This document shows, one piece after another, positions 30,879-40,514 of a stretch of DNA of 64,000 nt. The stretch's first letter is position 1, and each line of letters starts with the position of its first letter. Source of the stretch: Mayamaea pseudoterrestris (lineage: Eukaryota > Bacillariophyta > Bacillariophyceae > Sellaphorales > Sellaphoraceae); the NCBI GenBank assembly GCA_027923505.1, contig BROI01000012.1, positions 806,001 through 870,000 on the forward strand. Reading direction: 5' to 3'. The position numbers and the translations under genes are program-made. Below the pieces are notes generated by a model, which was given only the letters and a program-made list of their open reading frames with translations, was not told the DNA's origin and did no database searches.

Positions 30879-33041
30879 CTACGACATTATCTTCGACGCC
30901 AATGGTTCAGAGCAGGGTACATCTGCAACACCTTCGCTTCCGCTGCTTACGTCGGAAAGCCCGCTCATGAGAGTTTGAGCTTCCTGCTGTACTTGAATGT
31001 CCGTAATGTACTGCTCAATGAAACCAAACAATTGCGCGTGGATCTCTTTCTTTTCAAGGTCCTCTTTGTGGTTCGCTTGCGCGGCAAGTGGAGTTAGAAG
31101 TTCAAAACCCTGTGCAATGACTTTCGCTGACCATTCCATTTTACGCATAGCGCCAACAATTTCTGCGACATCCGTCAGTTTAAGCATGGCCTCTAGAGCC
31201 TGCTCCTCCAGCGACTCATCCTCCGCTCGCGCCAATTGGATTCGTTCCAGCACAACGAAACAATCCTCGCAGTCGTCCAGTTCCTGACAGGCGGCTGCAT
31301 GAAGAACTTCAAAAACGCCATGAACCTTGGTCAACGATCGAAGATTAGTTGCATCATAGGTGAAGTTCTTGAGTGCAAAGCAGGCGCTCTGAACCACCGT
31401 GGCCTCTTGTGAATGCGACTTGATGGAGGCAACCGTAGCTTCGAGAATATCTAAACTAACAACGCAAACCCTTCGCTTCTCGCCATCCACTGCAACATTG
31501 GATAAGAGCGCACAGCCATCGCGCTGAATATCAGCCACGTTTGCGTGACATTGCATCGCTTCGGCCACTCGATCCGATATATGTTGGTTGAGTAGCTTGA
31601 CGCGAGCTTCCCAGCTGGTCGATAGCTTGCGCAAGCCGCCAATGGCAACCTCTACAAGCGCAGCATCGCCAATGTTTCGAGAAAGTGCATCGGCGATCGT
31701 CTCGCATGCCTTGGCTCGAATGAGAACGACGCAATTGTTCGCATTACCGGCGAGCGCACTGAGAACCTTGCAGCCGTTGCGCTGAATTGTCAAGGAAGCA
31801 GCAAACGCCTTCATGACACTGACAATCTTGGAAACCAAAGCAGTGCTTTCAGTGACGGCATCCTGAAAGATGTCAGCCATGGCCTCGAGACAGTACGCTT
31901 GGACGCCTTGATGCTGCTCATTGGCTTCCATCGACCCGAGTAAAATCTCGGCGAGAAAGGCAACGTCTTCTCCCTTCATACCATCAATGAGCGACCGCAA
32001 GTCGTAGACAATCTGCTCCTCCTCCACCATTGGCTCGGGCGATTTCATGGATGACGATGACCATTCCTCGTCCAATGTTTCCGCCACCTTTTCTTCTTCC
32101 TCGCAGCAGGTTGATCCAGCACCAGATAAGGAGCCAAAGCTTCTACTTGACTCTCCGGGAGCGACTGGAACTAAGTCGTTGCTCATGGTGCGGTGCAGTT
32201 CGGACGATGCCGGTGGACTAATTGATGCAATCTCGGTCATGCGGCCGCCACCAATCGTATACGTTCGCGCCGGAGTGAGGCGTCGCGGCGTTGATCGACC
32301 ATGCTCCGACGTTGATGCAATTATGGAAGGCTGTCGACCGGCAGTCGTCGTTGATGATGATGAAACAGCATCTCCCGCGACCATTTCCGTCACCGAATTG
32401 AGCGACGCAACTGGCTGACGCCGTGAACCCGAGCGCAACGGAACAGTTCCAGCTTGAGGTGTTCGGTCAAAGGAAACGGTGCGTCGCGGCGGCATGGGTC
32501 GAGAGTCTCGGGCAGACAGTGGCATGTGATCCGTCGAGCGAATTCGTCGTGGCGGTTCGGTCAGTTCATTGACTGTAAATGATCCGTTGCTATTGCTTCC
32601 CCCATTGCCTCCAGAACGGCGGGATGACGATGGTCCGGAGAGTAACGACGGCCGATGCGATGAAGAAGAATGAAAAGACTCCATAGGAAGTCCAAACGAG
32701 CCCGCAGAATCACATGACGTGATGCTTTGCTGAGAGGCTGATGGGATCGGCCCACTACGAAACGGAGCACAACTCGCCGTAGGAATGATATGGGGATTGC
32801 AGCGCAAGCACTTTCCATTCAAGCATTCTCCATCAGCCGATCGAGGCTTCTTGGAGGACCAGAGAGGATTCAGACGGGCTCGTTGAAAGTCGACGAGGAG
32901 GACGGGAGTGTCTTGGCAAGTCATGCAGTATCCATACTGCTGGCGGAGCTGAGCTTTTTCTTCGCGACTGACAATGCTACCAGCAATGTCAAGCACCATC
33001 TCAGTGTAGGAGAGTTGATCTGGCTTGATGGTAGAGTTCAT
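30879..33041 (-). CDS. Armadillo-like repeat protein with N-terminal Cys motif
   Basis: A single exon. The Met at 33,041 gives 720 residues; the frame is open to a Met at 33,146, which adds 35 residues of unclear value. The N-terminus holds QQYGYCMTCQ (Cys 39 and 42) and GECLNGKCLRC (Cys 73, 78 and 81), likely a small zinc-binding module. A Ser/Arg/Pro-rich linker of about 250 residues follows. The C-terminal 380 residues are armadillo-like repeats (QRNGCKVLSALAGNANNCVV, EVAIGGLRKLSTSWEARVKL, QRDGCALLSNVAVDGEKRRV), each about 42 residues long with the QRxGCxxLxxLA pattern. It is a scaffold by fold; partners are unknown. The layout matches the protein at 21,316-25,047, on the same strand and on the other side of the ankyrin-RING gene. 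Confidence 0.87.
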   Translation of the reverse strand: MNSTIKPDQLSYTEMVLDIAGSIVSREEKAQLRQQYGYCMTCQDTPVLLVDFQRARLNPLWSSKKPRSADGECLNGKCLRCNPHIIPTASCAPFRSGPIPSASQQSITSCDSAGSFGLPMESFHSSSSHRPSLLSGPSSSRRSGGNGGSNSNGSFTVNELTEPPRRIRSTDHMPLSARDSRPMPPRRTVSFDRTPQAGTVPLRSGSRRQPVASLNSVTEMVAGDAVSSSSTTTAGRQPSIIASTSEHGRSTPRRLTPARTYTIGGGRMTEIASISPPASSELHRTMSNDLVPVAPGESSRSFGSLSGAGSTCCEEEEKVAETLDEEWSSSSMKSPEPMVEEEQIVYDLRSLIDGMKGEDVAFLAEILLGSMEANEQHQGVQAYCLEAMADIFQDAVTESTALVSKIVSVMKAFAASLTIQRNGCKVLSALAGNANNCVVLIRAKACETIADALSRNIGDAALVEVAIGGLRKLSTSWEARVKLLNQHISDRVAEAMQCHANVADIQRDGCALLSNVAVDGEKRRVCVVSLDILEATVASIKSHSQEATVVQSACFALKNFTYDATNLRSLTKVHGVFEVLHAAACQELDDCEDCFVVLERIQLARAEDESLEEQALEAMLKLTDVAEIVGAMRKMEWSAKVIAQGFELLTPLAAQANHKEDLEKKEIHAQLFGFIEQYITDIQVQQEAQTLMSGLSDVSSGSEGVADVPCSEPLASKIMS

Positions 33042-33625
33042 TGTTGAGTAAAGCAATAGAGGCAATGGAGTCTGTCGTTGTGTTGGTTTTTGAAAGTTGA
33101 AAGTGAATGATCGCTTGCTTGCTTGGAAGTTTTGAGAGCGAAGCAAGCGAAGAACAATCGCACAGACATGCGTCGACGCGCTTGAAGGTGAACGCGTGGC
33201 AAGAACTATAGCCCGTTTGACTGTAAATGACTCTGATAGTTTTATTTATCGTAAAAGTCATTAGGCAATATCAGAGTATCTAGTCATTGCGAACAATAGT
33301 TTTCACAATTCGGAAGCGTTCCGACCCAAGACGACGGCGAAAGTTCGACGAGAGCGAGTTGAGATGCAAAGCAAACAATCGGTAAGCTAGCCTTGGCGAT
33401 GATCCTTGGGTAAGCTCGTAACCACAGGAGGCGTTGCGCCACAGGAGGCGTTGCAGGGACAAACGCTACCAAAGAGCTGATGAATCGATCGCGTCATGGA
33501 ATCGTTCCTGCCGCAATTATCACTGTCAGTGCGAATTGCTCGCTCGTTAATGGTGACATGCCATGGTCCATGGTCCTTGTTCGACTTCTTCTATCATTAG
33601 TCGCCCGCAATTTGGAGAGTTACAT
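33042..33625. other. Intergenic region with a 17-bp tandem duplication
   Basis: This is 584 bp between two minus-strand genes. It holds the promoter of the armadillo-like gene and the 3' region of the ferredoxin-TPR gene. A perfect 16-bp unit, CCACAGGAGGCGTTGC, is repeated at 33,422 and 33,439 (period 17). Frames of about 60 codons overlap it on the minus strand without recognisable content. Confidence 0.5.
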
Positions 33626-34709
33626 TCAATTTGGTTCTAGCTTTTGCTGTAGTCGAGTCAATTCCTTGGCTATCTTTTTCTCAAAGGATGGATCACTCAC
33701 GCTCCAATTTCGCAACGCTTGCATGGCGTTATCCAGCTGACCCATTCCTTCGTATGCTTCCGCTTGAATGCGATACAGCTTGGAGAGCAAGTCAGTGTCA
33801 TGACTGTGAGCAGAGTCACTCGTGGTGCTGGAGCCGCACAAAACGTTGGCTGCCAACTGCGCATCCTCCAGTGCAGTTTCATACTGACGGGCGTCGCATC
33901 GAGCCGAACCTCGCAACACCAAGGCATGCGCCAATGCAGTGGATTGGCGTTGTTCCTCATCAAGCTCTAAAGTGCGTATGACTGACCCAAACAGTGTTTC
34001 CTTGTCTTGAAAAGATGTGGCTGCAATCAAGAAGACGACGTCCACGTTAGTTGCAGAATGCGCACTGTATAAACATAACACGCAATGCTTGTAATTATAT
34101 TTGTAGTAGATCCAGAAATCTCTTGCGTCCATATGCATTCACTGAAGAATGCTAAACGCAAGGAACCTCCCTTGACGTTGCTTTGGGCTGCAGCTAGCAC
34201 CTAGAGAGCAACTGACGTTTGTCATGCTCGCTGGCGACTCTAAAGAATGCAGCCGTTCATAATCAATCATGCAGTCTCATAATGATATACATACCTTTTT
34301 GTCCGCGTTCCATGACTTGAACGGCAGCCTTGAGTTTGGGCGAAATTGGACCTGAAAGCGGTTCCAGCGACGAAATGGCAGTCAATGGATCAACGAGTCC
34401 ATTTACATATTCCTTAGTACTTGTGCCATTGACTTTACGGATGACAGCTACATTGGGACCCTTGCCGCAGAGCGAAAGACATCCCGTTGCTGTCACAGGG
34501 AGTGATAGATCCTTCAAGACTCGAGGCAACGAGAAAGCTCCTTGGAAGCGCCGACAGCAGTCCTTGTTCTGACAAACCTCAATCTGAAGCGCCACTGCTG
34601 CTCTCTGCTGCGTGCACAGACCAAGGAGTAGTGAAACGAGAAAGCACCATGTTGACAATGGCCAGCAATGGTGCATGATGGTCGTGCGGTGTTGGCTTGC
34701 ATCTTGCAT
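33626..34709 (-). CDS. Thioredoxin-like [2Fe-2S] ferredoxin-TPR protein with secretory leader
   Basis: Two exons on the minus strand, 34,709-34,295 and 34,020-33,626, joined across a 274-bp intron (GTATGT...TTGCAG), give 269 residues. A Met at 34,676 (residue 12) is an equally good start and leaves a clear signal peptide (CFLVSLLLGLC, cleavage near AAVA-LQ). The ferredoxin fold shows IEVCQNKDCCRR and TGCLSLCGKGPNVAVI, with likely cluster ligands in the CX4C and CX3C pairs, as in thioredoxin-like ferredoxins. The second exon encodes TPR-like helices (ALVLRGSARCDARQYETALE, RIQAEAYEGMGQLDNAMQAL). I recall plant plastid proteins with this combination, and a signal peptide in a diatom is consistent with plastid import, though the usual Phe at the cleavage site is absent. 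The role is probably electron transfer or cluster handling. Confidence 0.82.
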
Positions 34710-34853
34710 GATGCGTGACGGCTGTGAAGAAATTCGTGGTGGATCCGGTCAAACGTTAACCTTAATGGAGTAACAAGTGTTGGTGCGACACGATCTTTCC
34801 TATGAGCTCGGCGATCGCACACACGCTTCCCGATCGACTTTGCTTCATAGCCC

Positions 34854-36290
34854 ATGCACCCTCGACTACTTGGCTTCTGTGCGAGTTTTTGTCTGTCATT
34901 GAGGAGTCAGAGTCGCGTTTACTCGCCGTCGTTTGTTTGGTGGAAAGCAGCGGCATTTTCTATTAGCAGCAGTCGCTCGGCATCGGTCGCCAAAATGTCA
35001 TCGCAGCAGCAACCACACACGGCCGCAGAGATTCGCGCCAAGCGTTTGGCAGCCTTGGAAGGTCACTCTATTTCAACCGGAGCTCTAGTAGCAATGTTGC
35101 AGCAGCCGTCAGCAACTGCTAATGGCGGAAGTTCAAAGCGAGAGCAGCCTGACGCTGCAGCAGGAAAGGCTGTCATTGATCTTTGCGACAGCGACGATGA
35201 AGACCAGAAATTATCCGGCAATGAACGAAAACGAAAGCATCCATCGACTGATCGAGACGACAAGCCAAGCAAGGCAAGCAGCAAGAATATTGGAATGACG
35301 TCGTCCAAGTCGGGTGCTGCTGCTTCAAATTCAAGTGCAAATCAATCGACTGCTGCAGCATCAGCATCTTTTTCATCATCCAGCGCAGCAACAACAAGCT
35401 TTCGCTTGATTACGTACAATGTTTGGTTTGGACCAAATGGCGATGCTAATCCGCACTGCGAGGCCCGCATGAAGGCGATTACTCGCTTGTGCGTGGCGGA
35501 GCCGCAAACCTTGTTCATCGGACTACAGGAAGTCACGGATCAAAGTCTGCCAATATTGGCAACGCAGCTGCGAGCGGCGGGTTACGAAACCATTGTACAA
35601 AGCAACGGAGCGCCCTACTATTGCGTCTTGGCGGTGCGTCAGCTTGCGCGAGATGCGCCATTGATGGACGGTGGATGGGTTAGCTATGGGCATTCGCGTA
35701 TGGGACGAGGGTTCTGCTACGCGCGGCTGCGTCTGCAACGCCAAAGTGACGCTCAAGTGATAGTCGCCACGACTCATTTGGAGTCGTATACGGGTAAGGA
35801 GTCTACGGGCGCGCGGGAGCGAGTGGACCAAATGATGGAATTTGGTCAGTGGGCGTGGCAGCAAATGCAGGAACATGCGCACATCAAGTATGCCGTCATT
35901 ATGGGAGATTTGAACTGGGACGATGAGAGTCGAAATCCAAATGATGGACTCATGACGAGCGTGCTGAGTGAATGTGACATGCCGTTCAAGGATGCGTGGT
36001 TGTCGGTTCAGCGCAAAAAGTCGGAAAAGTGCTACACTTACGATCCTCGCGATAATCCCATGCTTGGTGGTAACAACTTGCGGCGACGGTTTGACCGGGC
36101 AATCATCTTTGCGCGCCACGAAACAGCGCATGCGCAGCTGCACGTATTGGGAACCAAACTCATTGGAACGGAGGCGCTGCCCGGACTGACGTTTCAAAAG
36201 CTGAACACTTACACGCAAACATATTTAACGAAGCCTGTGGCTCCCAGCGATCACTTTGGTTTTGTTTCGGAACTTAAATTAGGCCTTTGA
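34854..36290 (+). CDS. TDP2-like tyrosyl-DNA phosphodiesterase (EEP family), copy 1
   Basis: A single exon of 478 residues from 34,854. A second Met at 34,995 in a better context (CAAAATG) gives 431. The extra 47 residues are basic and Ser-rich with no acidic residue, like an organelle presequence. The catalytic domain has the endonuclease/exonuclease/phosphatase motifs in order: ITYNVWF, LFIGLQEV, ATTHLES, IMGDLNWDD and APSDHFGF, matching the TDP2 branch that removes topoisomerase II adducts from 5' DNA ends using Mg2+. The N-terminal part has EIRAKRLAALEG, shared with the second copy at 38,632, and AVIDLCDSDDED, a good SUMO-interacting motif (hydrophobic core followed by acid). SUMO links are known for animal TDP2; for this protein it is inference. 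Confidence 0.86.
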   Translation: MHPRLLGFCASFCLSLRSQSRVYSPSFVWWKAAAFSISSSRSASVAKMSSQQQPHTAAEIRAKRLAALEGHSISTGALVAMLQQPSATANGGSSKREQPDAAAGKAVIDLCDSDDEDQKLSGNERKRKHPSTDRDDKPSKASSKNIGMTSSKSGAAASNSSANQSTAAASASFSSSSAATTSFRLITYNVWFGPNGDANPHCEARMKAITRLCVAEPQTLFIGLQEVTDQSLPILATQLRAAGYETIVQSNGAPYYCVLAVRQLARDAPLMDGGWVSYGHSRMGRGFCYARLRLQRQSDAQVIVATTHLESYTGKESTGARERVDQMMEFGQWAWQQMQEHAHIKYAVIMGDLNWDDESRNPNDGLMTSVLSECDMPFKDAWLSVQRKKSEKCYTYDPRDNPMLGGNNLRRRFDRAIIFARHETAHAQLHVLGTKLIGTEALPGLTFQKLNTYTQTYLTKPVAPSDHFGFVSELKLGL

Positions 36291-36490
36291 ATTTACAATA
36301 CAATGTAACAACACCTTTGCTTTGCTAGCTTTCTTTGCGGCGGGTTTCATCTTCGTAAGGACGTCACGCTTGAGTACCGCTACGATGCTAACCTTAATCG
36401 GAATGACGACCCCACGATTTTCTCGTCAACCATGATGAGGTCCACCGTTCGCCGCCACTGCGCAACCATCTAACTCTCCCGTTCACCACC

Positions 36491-38461
36491 ATGAGTACGA
36501 CATCGGCTGCTAGTAAAGCCGCAGAGGTGTCTCCATATAGCGAGACGGAGCTCAAGGAAGCGCTCGAATCGCTCCTCAATGACTCTGTCAATGTACATAA
36601 CGACGCGAAACACTGGTTTGGACATGCCGACCCGAATCACAAGCTAAGCATGCTTCAAACCATTACCGCGACTCGCATTCTCGACTATGAGCGTCACTGC
36701 AATACTTATGGCGAGACAGCAGCGCCATCTATTCAAGATCTACTTGAAGCCGCGCAAGCATTCACCAAGCAGCACGGACCTCGCCTTGACCTTCAGGCTG
36801 TCATTCAGTCGCAGTCACCACGCATGGCGCTCGCGGCTGAATTCAAGCGCGCCTCGCCAAGCAAGGGCCTACTGGCAAGCTCGTCGCAACAGAGGGCGGG
36901 CGATCAAGCGGTCAAGTACTTTGGCGCGGGTGCCGACATTATCAGCGTGCTCACCGAGGAGCGATGGTTCCAAGGGACGTTGCGTGACTTGACGGAGGTG
37001 CGACTGGAAACGGCGAGCGCTGCTGCTGCAAGTTCAAATACTACTTTGACAAGGACTCGACCAGCCATTTTACGCAAGGATTTTGTCATTAGCCGCTACA
37101 TGATTGCCGAAGCGGCGGCAGCTGGAGCAGATACCGTCTTGCTCATTGTCGCCGTTTTGCCGTTGCACTTGCTCAAAGACTTGATTGACTATTGCCGCAG
37201 CTTGGACATGGAACCACTCGTGGAGGTTCACGCCGATGAGGAGCTGGACGTTGCCTTGCAGGCGGGTGCTCGCGTCATTGGTGTGAACAATCGCAATCTG
37301 CATACCTTCCAAATGGACTTGGCAACGTCGGAGCGCGTGGCGGAAACCTTGACACAGCGAAAACTGGCGTTTCAGCACTCACCACCCGCTACGGACGAGC
37401 AATCTCTGCCTCAATACACGCTCTGCGCGTTGTCAGGCATGTCGACTTGTCACGACGTTGACCGATACCGAAAGGCGGGGTTGGGCATGTGCCTAATCGG
37501 CGAGTCGCTCATGCGCGCGGCCGACCCAGAGGCTGCGATTGCCAACTTGTGCTTGCATCCCGACGACTTTGAAAAGCTCATGACGCAGCAAGGTCCACAA
37601 GGTTCCTCTGCAAGCAGTAGCAATGGAAACGGTGGGTCGTATGGCGCGGCGTACACCAAGGGCACGCAGTTAATCAAAGTATGCGGCATCACCAAGCCCG
37701 AGGATGCCTTATGTGCTTGCCAAGCTGGCGCCAATTTGATCGGGGTCATTTTCGCTGAAAATAGTCCGCGGAGAGTAACGCGCGAGCAAGCTGCGGCAAT
37801 TGTCAAAGCTGTTCTATGGTTTGGCGAGCGCGATCATTCCATCAACTGGGACAATCTACCAAATAAGGCATCAACGGCCTTGCCGCACTTGGTACAATGC
37901 TCCGAGTGGCTCATCGACTCGACACGTCGAAAGCCAGTCGTGGTAGGCGTTTTTCAGAACCAGTCGTCGAGCGTAATTCGCGACACTGTTGCTGAGTGTG
38001 GACTCGACTTGGTGCAACTGCATGGGAAGGAAGGCATGGCGGCTGCCAATACAAAGGAGTGTGGAGCGCCTGCTATAAGAGTTGTTGACATTAGCGTGGA
38101 TCCAGAGACTGGAAAATCATCGGCCGATTATGCGGTCGACTCTATACTGAATTCGGCGACGACCGATCCAGTTGCAATTTTGCTCGACACATCCATCAAG
38201 GGGCAGAAGAATGGTGGTGGCACAGGGCTTGCGTTTGACTGGACAATTGCGCAAAGATTACAGGATTGTGGACTACCAGTCATCATTGCTGGCGGACTAC
38301 ACGCCGAGTCGGTTGTGGGCTGCGTTCAAACCATTAGGCCATTTGGTGTCGATGTCAGTTCTGGCGTCGAGGAATCCCCTGGACGAAAAGATCACGACAA
38401 GGTCAAATCATTTGTACATGGTGCTCGAACTGCCGCTGTAGAAGCTAATAAAGGATTTTAA
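36491..38461 (+). CDS. trpCF: Fused indole-3-glycerol-phosphate synthase/phosphoribosylanthranilate isomerase
   Basis: A single exon of 656 residues catalysing two successive steps of tryptophan synthesis. IGPS (about 60-365) shows the catalytic Glu/Lys in AEFKRASPSKG (about 117), RKDF (about 196), LVEVH (about 243), GVNNRNL and LSGMS. A Ser/Gly/Asn linker (SSASSSNGNGGSYG) leads to PRAI (about 395-650), with the catalytic Cys in KVCGIT (398), the catalytic Asp in LLDTSIKG (566) and the phosphate-binding GGGTG and IAGGLH. The order IGPS then PRAI is that of E. coli TrpC and of fungal and stramenopile fusions. The N-terminus (MSTTSAASKAAEVSPYSETE) has no hydrophobic signal peptide, so as annotated it would be cytosolic. 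The gene lies between two TDP2-like genes. ACGTCA at 36,361 is 130 bp upstream. Confidence 0.96.
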   Translation: MSTTSAASKAAEVSPYSETELKEALESLLNDSVNVHNDAKHWFGHADPNHKLSMLQTITATRILDYERHCNTYGETAAPSIQDLLEAAQAFTKQHGPRLDLQAVIQSQSPRMALAAEFKRASPSKGLLASSSQQRAGDQAVKYFGAGADIISVLTEERWFQGTLRDLTEVRLETASAAAASSNTTLTRTRPAILRKDFVISRYMIAEAAAAGADTVLLIVAVLPLHLLKDLIDYCRSLDMEPLVEVHADEELDVALQAGARVIGVNNRNLHTFQMDLATSERVAETLTQRKLAFQHSPPATDEQSLPQYTLCALSGMSTCHDVDRYRKAGLGMCLIGESLMRAADPEAAIANLCLHPDDFEKLMTQQGPQGSSASSSNGNGGSYGAAYTKGTQLIKVCGITKPEDALCACQAGANLIGVIFAENSPRRVTREQAAAIVKAVLWFGERDHSINWDNLPNKASTALPHLVQCSEWLIDSTRRKPVVVGVFQNQSSSVIRDTVAECGLDLVQLHGKEGMAAANTKECGAPAIRVVDISVDPETGKSSADYAVDSILNSATTDPVAILLDTSIKGQKNGGGTGLAFDWTIAQRLQDCGLPVIIAGGLHAESVVGCVQTIRPFGVDVSSGVEESPGRKDHDKVKSFVHGARTAAVEANKGF

Positions 38462-38631
38462 GCATGTTGTTTTTAAGCTAAAACGTAGTTTATTATGTTC
38501 CCAGTTCGCCTTGGCTTGGTTGCTTTCCCAAAAAATCATCCACGCCAAGTATCCATTTGCCTCCTCCGTAGACCGGTCACATGTAATAGATAAAGGAGTC
38601 ACGGGTTGCCTTGACTCGGCGCAGTTAACAC

Positions 38632-40104
38632 TCATGAGTCGTCAAATTCAAATCCAAGACGCGATACAAATCCGAAATGGTCGCTCGGAGCCACTGCACT
38701 TTCGTTACCGCCCGGTTTGAGAAAGGTGAGACAGCAATTGTTGGCATTGCCCATTAAAGTGCGAGTGCCTAGCAGCTTGTCCGAATTCGTGCCCAAGCAA
38801 AGTAGTTGCTTGTCGGCTGTTCCATCGTTGCGAGCAAACAGCAGTGTCCGATCCAATCTTGACCGCCACTGGTTGTTGCGCATGGGGTTGCGCAAGCCGT
38901 CGTATGTGTAGCAAGTTGCTTTTGGATCGTCAGGTTTCGTCTCGAGCCAGGTATCCTTCCAAACGAGACTGCACTTGCCGCTCAAGACTTGTTCCATTGG
39001 CGGATCGACAGCGTCTCTACCAACATCGTTCCAATTCATATCTCCAGTGAACAAGGCCCAATGCAGATTGTTGTTTTCCGCCATGGCTTGCTCCGCAAAG
39101 GCAACAAACTCGAGTAGCTGCGCGGCTCGCTGAGCCGACCCCGAGTTTCCGCCGTCCGACGCCCGGCCAATCGATTCCATATGAGTGGTCGCCACGAGAA
39201 TCTCTTCCACACGATTCGGCAAGCGACAAACGGCGTAGCAAAAGCCACGACTTTGGTACGTGTAAACGTATGGATAAAAGCCGGATCGTACAAGAACTGG
39301 ATCCTTGGACAGTTGTCGAATGCAAAGCATGCAGCCAAAGCCAGCGTCGCTGAAAAATGACGGCGAAGGCCGACTTTGAAGCAATGAAGAAAGACGTTTC
39401 TTATCACTACTAGTAGCGATTGTATCAATAGGCAAGGGCTCTGCCCTTAGAGGCTGTAGTATTGTTGCATAGCCGGCAGCCTCCATTTCGCGTTTCAGCA
39501 AAACCGCAATCTCGTCGGTACATTCCTGGTAGCCGACAAACAGCATGCGCGGTATCTCCAAAACTTGTCGACAAATCTCCTTCATGCGGATGCTGACATG
39601 GATTGGTTCAAACAGTACGTTCCAAGTGGCGATTTGAAACTCGAGAAACAAAGCGTCACAACTTTGGCTGCCAGTCGATGTTACTCCAGCAGCGAGAGGT
39701 CGTTTACCATTGCGCTTGTTGCGTCGGCGCTTGACTAGAGCAGGTCTAGCAATATTGTGATCGTGCAAATAGTAGTCTTGTAATGCTCGATCGTCCTCAT
39801 CCTCGTCGTCATTTCCGGACTCACTGCTGATACAATTTGAGGCTGCAGTCATCGCTCCCGTCCTCGCATTCGATCTCGTGTCATTGTTATCAATGGGACT
39901 TGCTCCGAGAGCTGCTAGTCGCTGACGTCGAACTAGCTCTGACGCATGCTGCCCAGATCCGAGCTGCTCGTTACTTGTGGCGAGATTGTTGTTGTCATGA
40001 CTGTCATGACGGCGAGGGATAAATTGCGTGGACGAAACCTGCGGCTGGTGCGCTAATCGATTTTGCTGGGTGCGGCTTTGAATCGGCCTCACCGTAAATG
40101 ACAT
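38632..40104 (-). CDS. TDP2-like phosphodiesterase (EEP family), copy 2
   Basis: A single exon. The Met at 40,104 gives 490 residues; the frame remains open to 40,299 (555), but that part starts with a run of Met from a CAT microsatellite and looks untranslated. Catalytic motifs: FQIATWNVLFEP, LFVGYQECTDE (the conserved Glu is kept), ATTHMES, LFTGDMNWND and APSDHFGF. The C-terminal half is clearly paralogous to the protein at 34,854 (CYTYDGLRNPM here, CYTYDPRDNPM there). The N-terminal ELVRRQRLAALGASP matches EIRAKRLAALEG of copy 1. A basic cluster, KRRRNKRNGKRP, may be a nuclear localisation signal. There is no clear SUMO-interacting motif, but an acidic run (GNDDEDEDD) is present. Confidence 0.84.
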   Translation of the reverse strand: MSFTVRPIQSRTQQNRLAHQPQVSSTQFIPRRHDSHDNNNLATSNEQLGSGQHASELVRRQRLAALGASPIDNNDTRSNARTGAMTAASNCISSESGNDDEDEDDRALQDYYLHDHNIARPALVKRRRNKRNGKRPLAAGVTSTGSQSCDALFLEFQIATWNVLFEPIHVSIRMKEICRQVLEIPRMLFVGYQECTDEIAVLLKREMEAAGYATILQPLRAEPLPIDTIATSSDKKRLSSLLQSRPSPSFFSDAGFGCMLCIRQLSKDPVLVRSGFYPYVYTYQSRGFCYAVCRLPNRVEEILVATTHMESIGRASDGGNSGSAQRAAQLLEFVAFAEQAMAENNNLHWALFTGDMNWNDVGRDAVDPPMEQVLSGKCSLVWKDTWLETKPDDPKATCYTYDGLRNPMRNNQWRSRLDRTLLFARNDGTADKQLLCLGTNSDKLLGTRTLMGNANNCCLTFLKPGGNESAVAPSDHFGFVSRLGFEFDDS

Positions 40105-40514
40105 CGAGTTCTTCCTCACTGTATTGTATTGATAGTAGGAATTAAGAGCGCGATGAGTGAAATACTCTGCGCATATCAGGCGGTGAAGTCTTTCTTCATG
40201 GTCGCAGCGAATGAAAAAATGTGTCACAATGACGTCGCATTGGTTTTCTTTGTTGTACCGGTGCGACAATTTGAGCGTGACAGCCATCATCATCATCATC
40301 GCGTTGGATCGATTTCAAACTTCACGAAGAACGGCGACAGTCATCCCTCTTGTCCGTATGATACTGCACTAGACGAAAGGGGCCAGTCACTGTATAAGAG
40401 ACATTGTTATATACGAATTGGATAAAGCAGATTGAAAGGAGGAGTTGCGATTGACACCGCCAAGTCGAGAAGGTACAACGCGACACTCGCGCCAACGCTG
40501 CCGCATCATCAATC
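40105..40514. promoter_or_regulatory. Divergent promoter region, TDP2-like gene/FAD monooxygenase gene
   Basis: This is 410 bp with a CRE-like TGACGTCG at 40,230-40,237 next to CATTGG (inverted CCAAT), a CATCATCATCATC microsatellite at about 40,287-40,299, and a TATA-like CTGTATAAGAG at about 40,390-40,400, about 115 bp before the plus-strand start. No supported gene. Confidence 0.4.
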
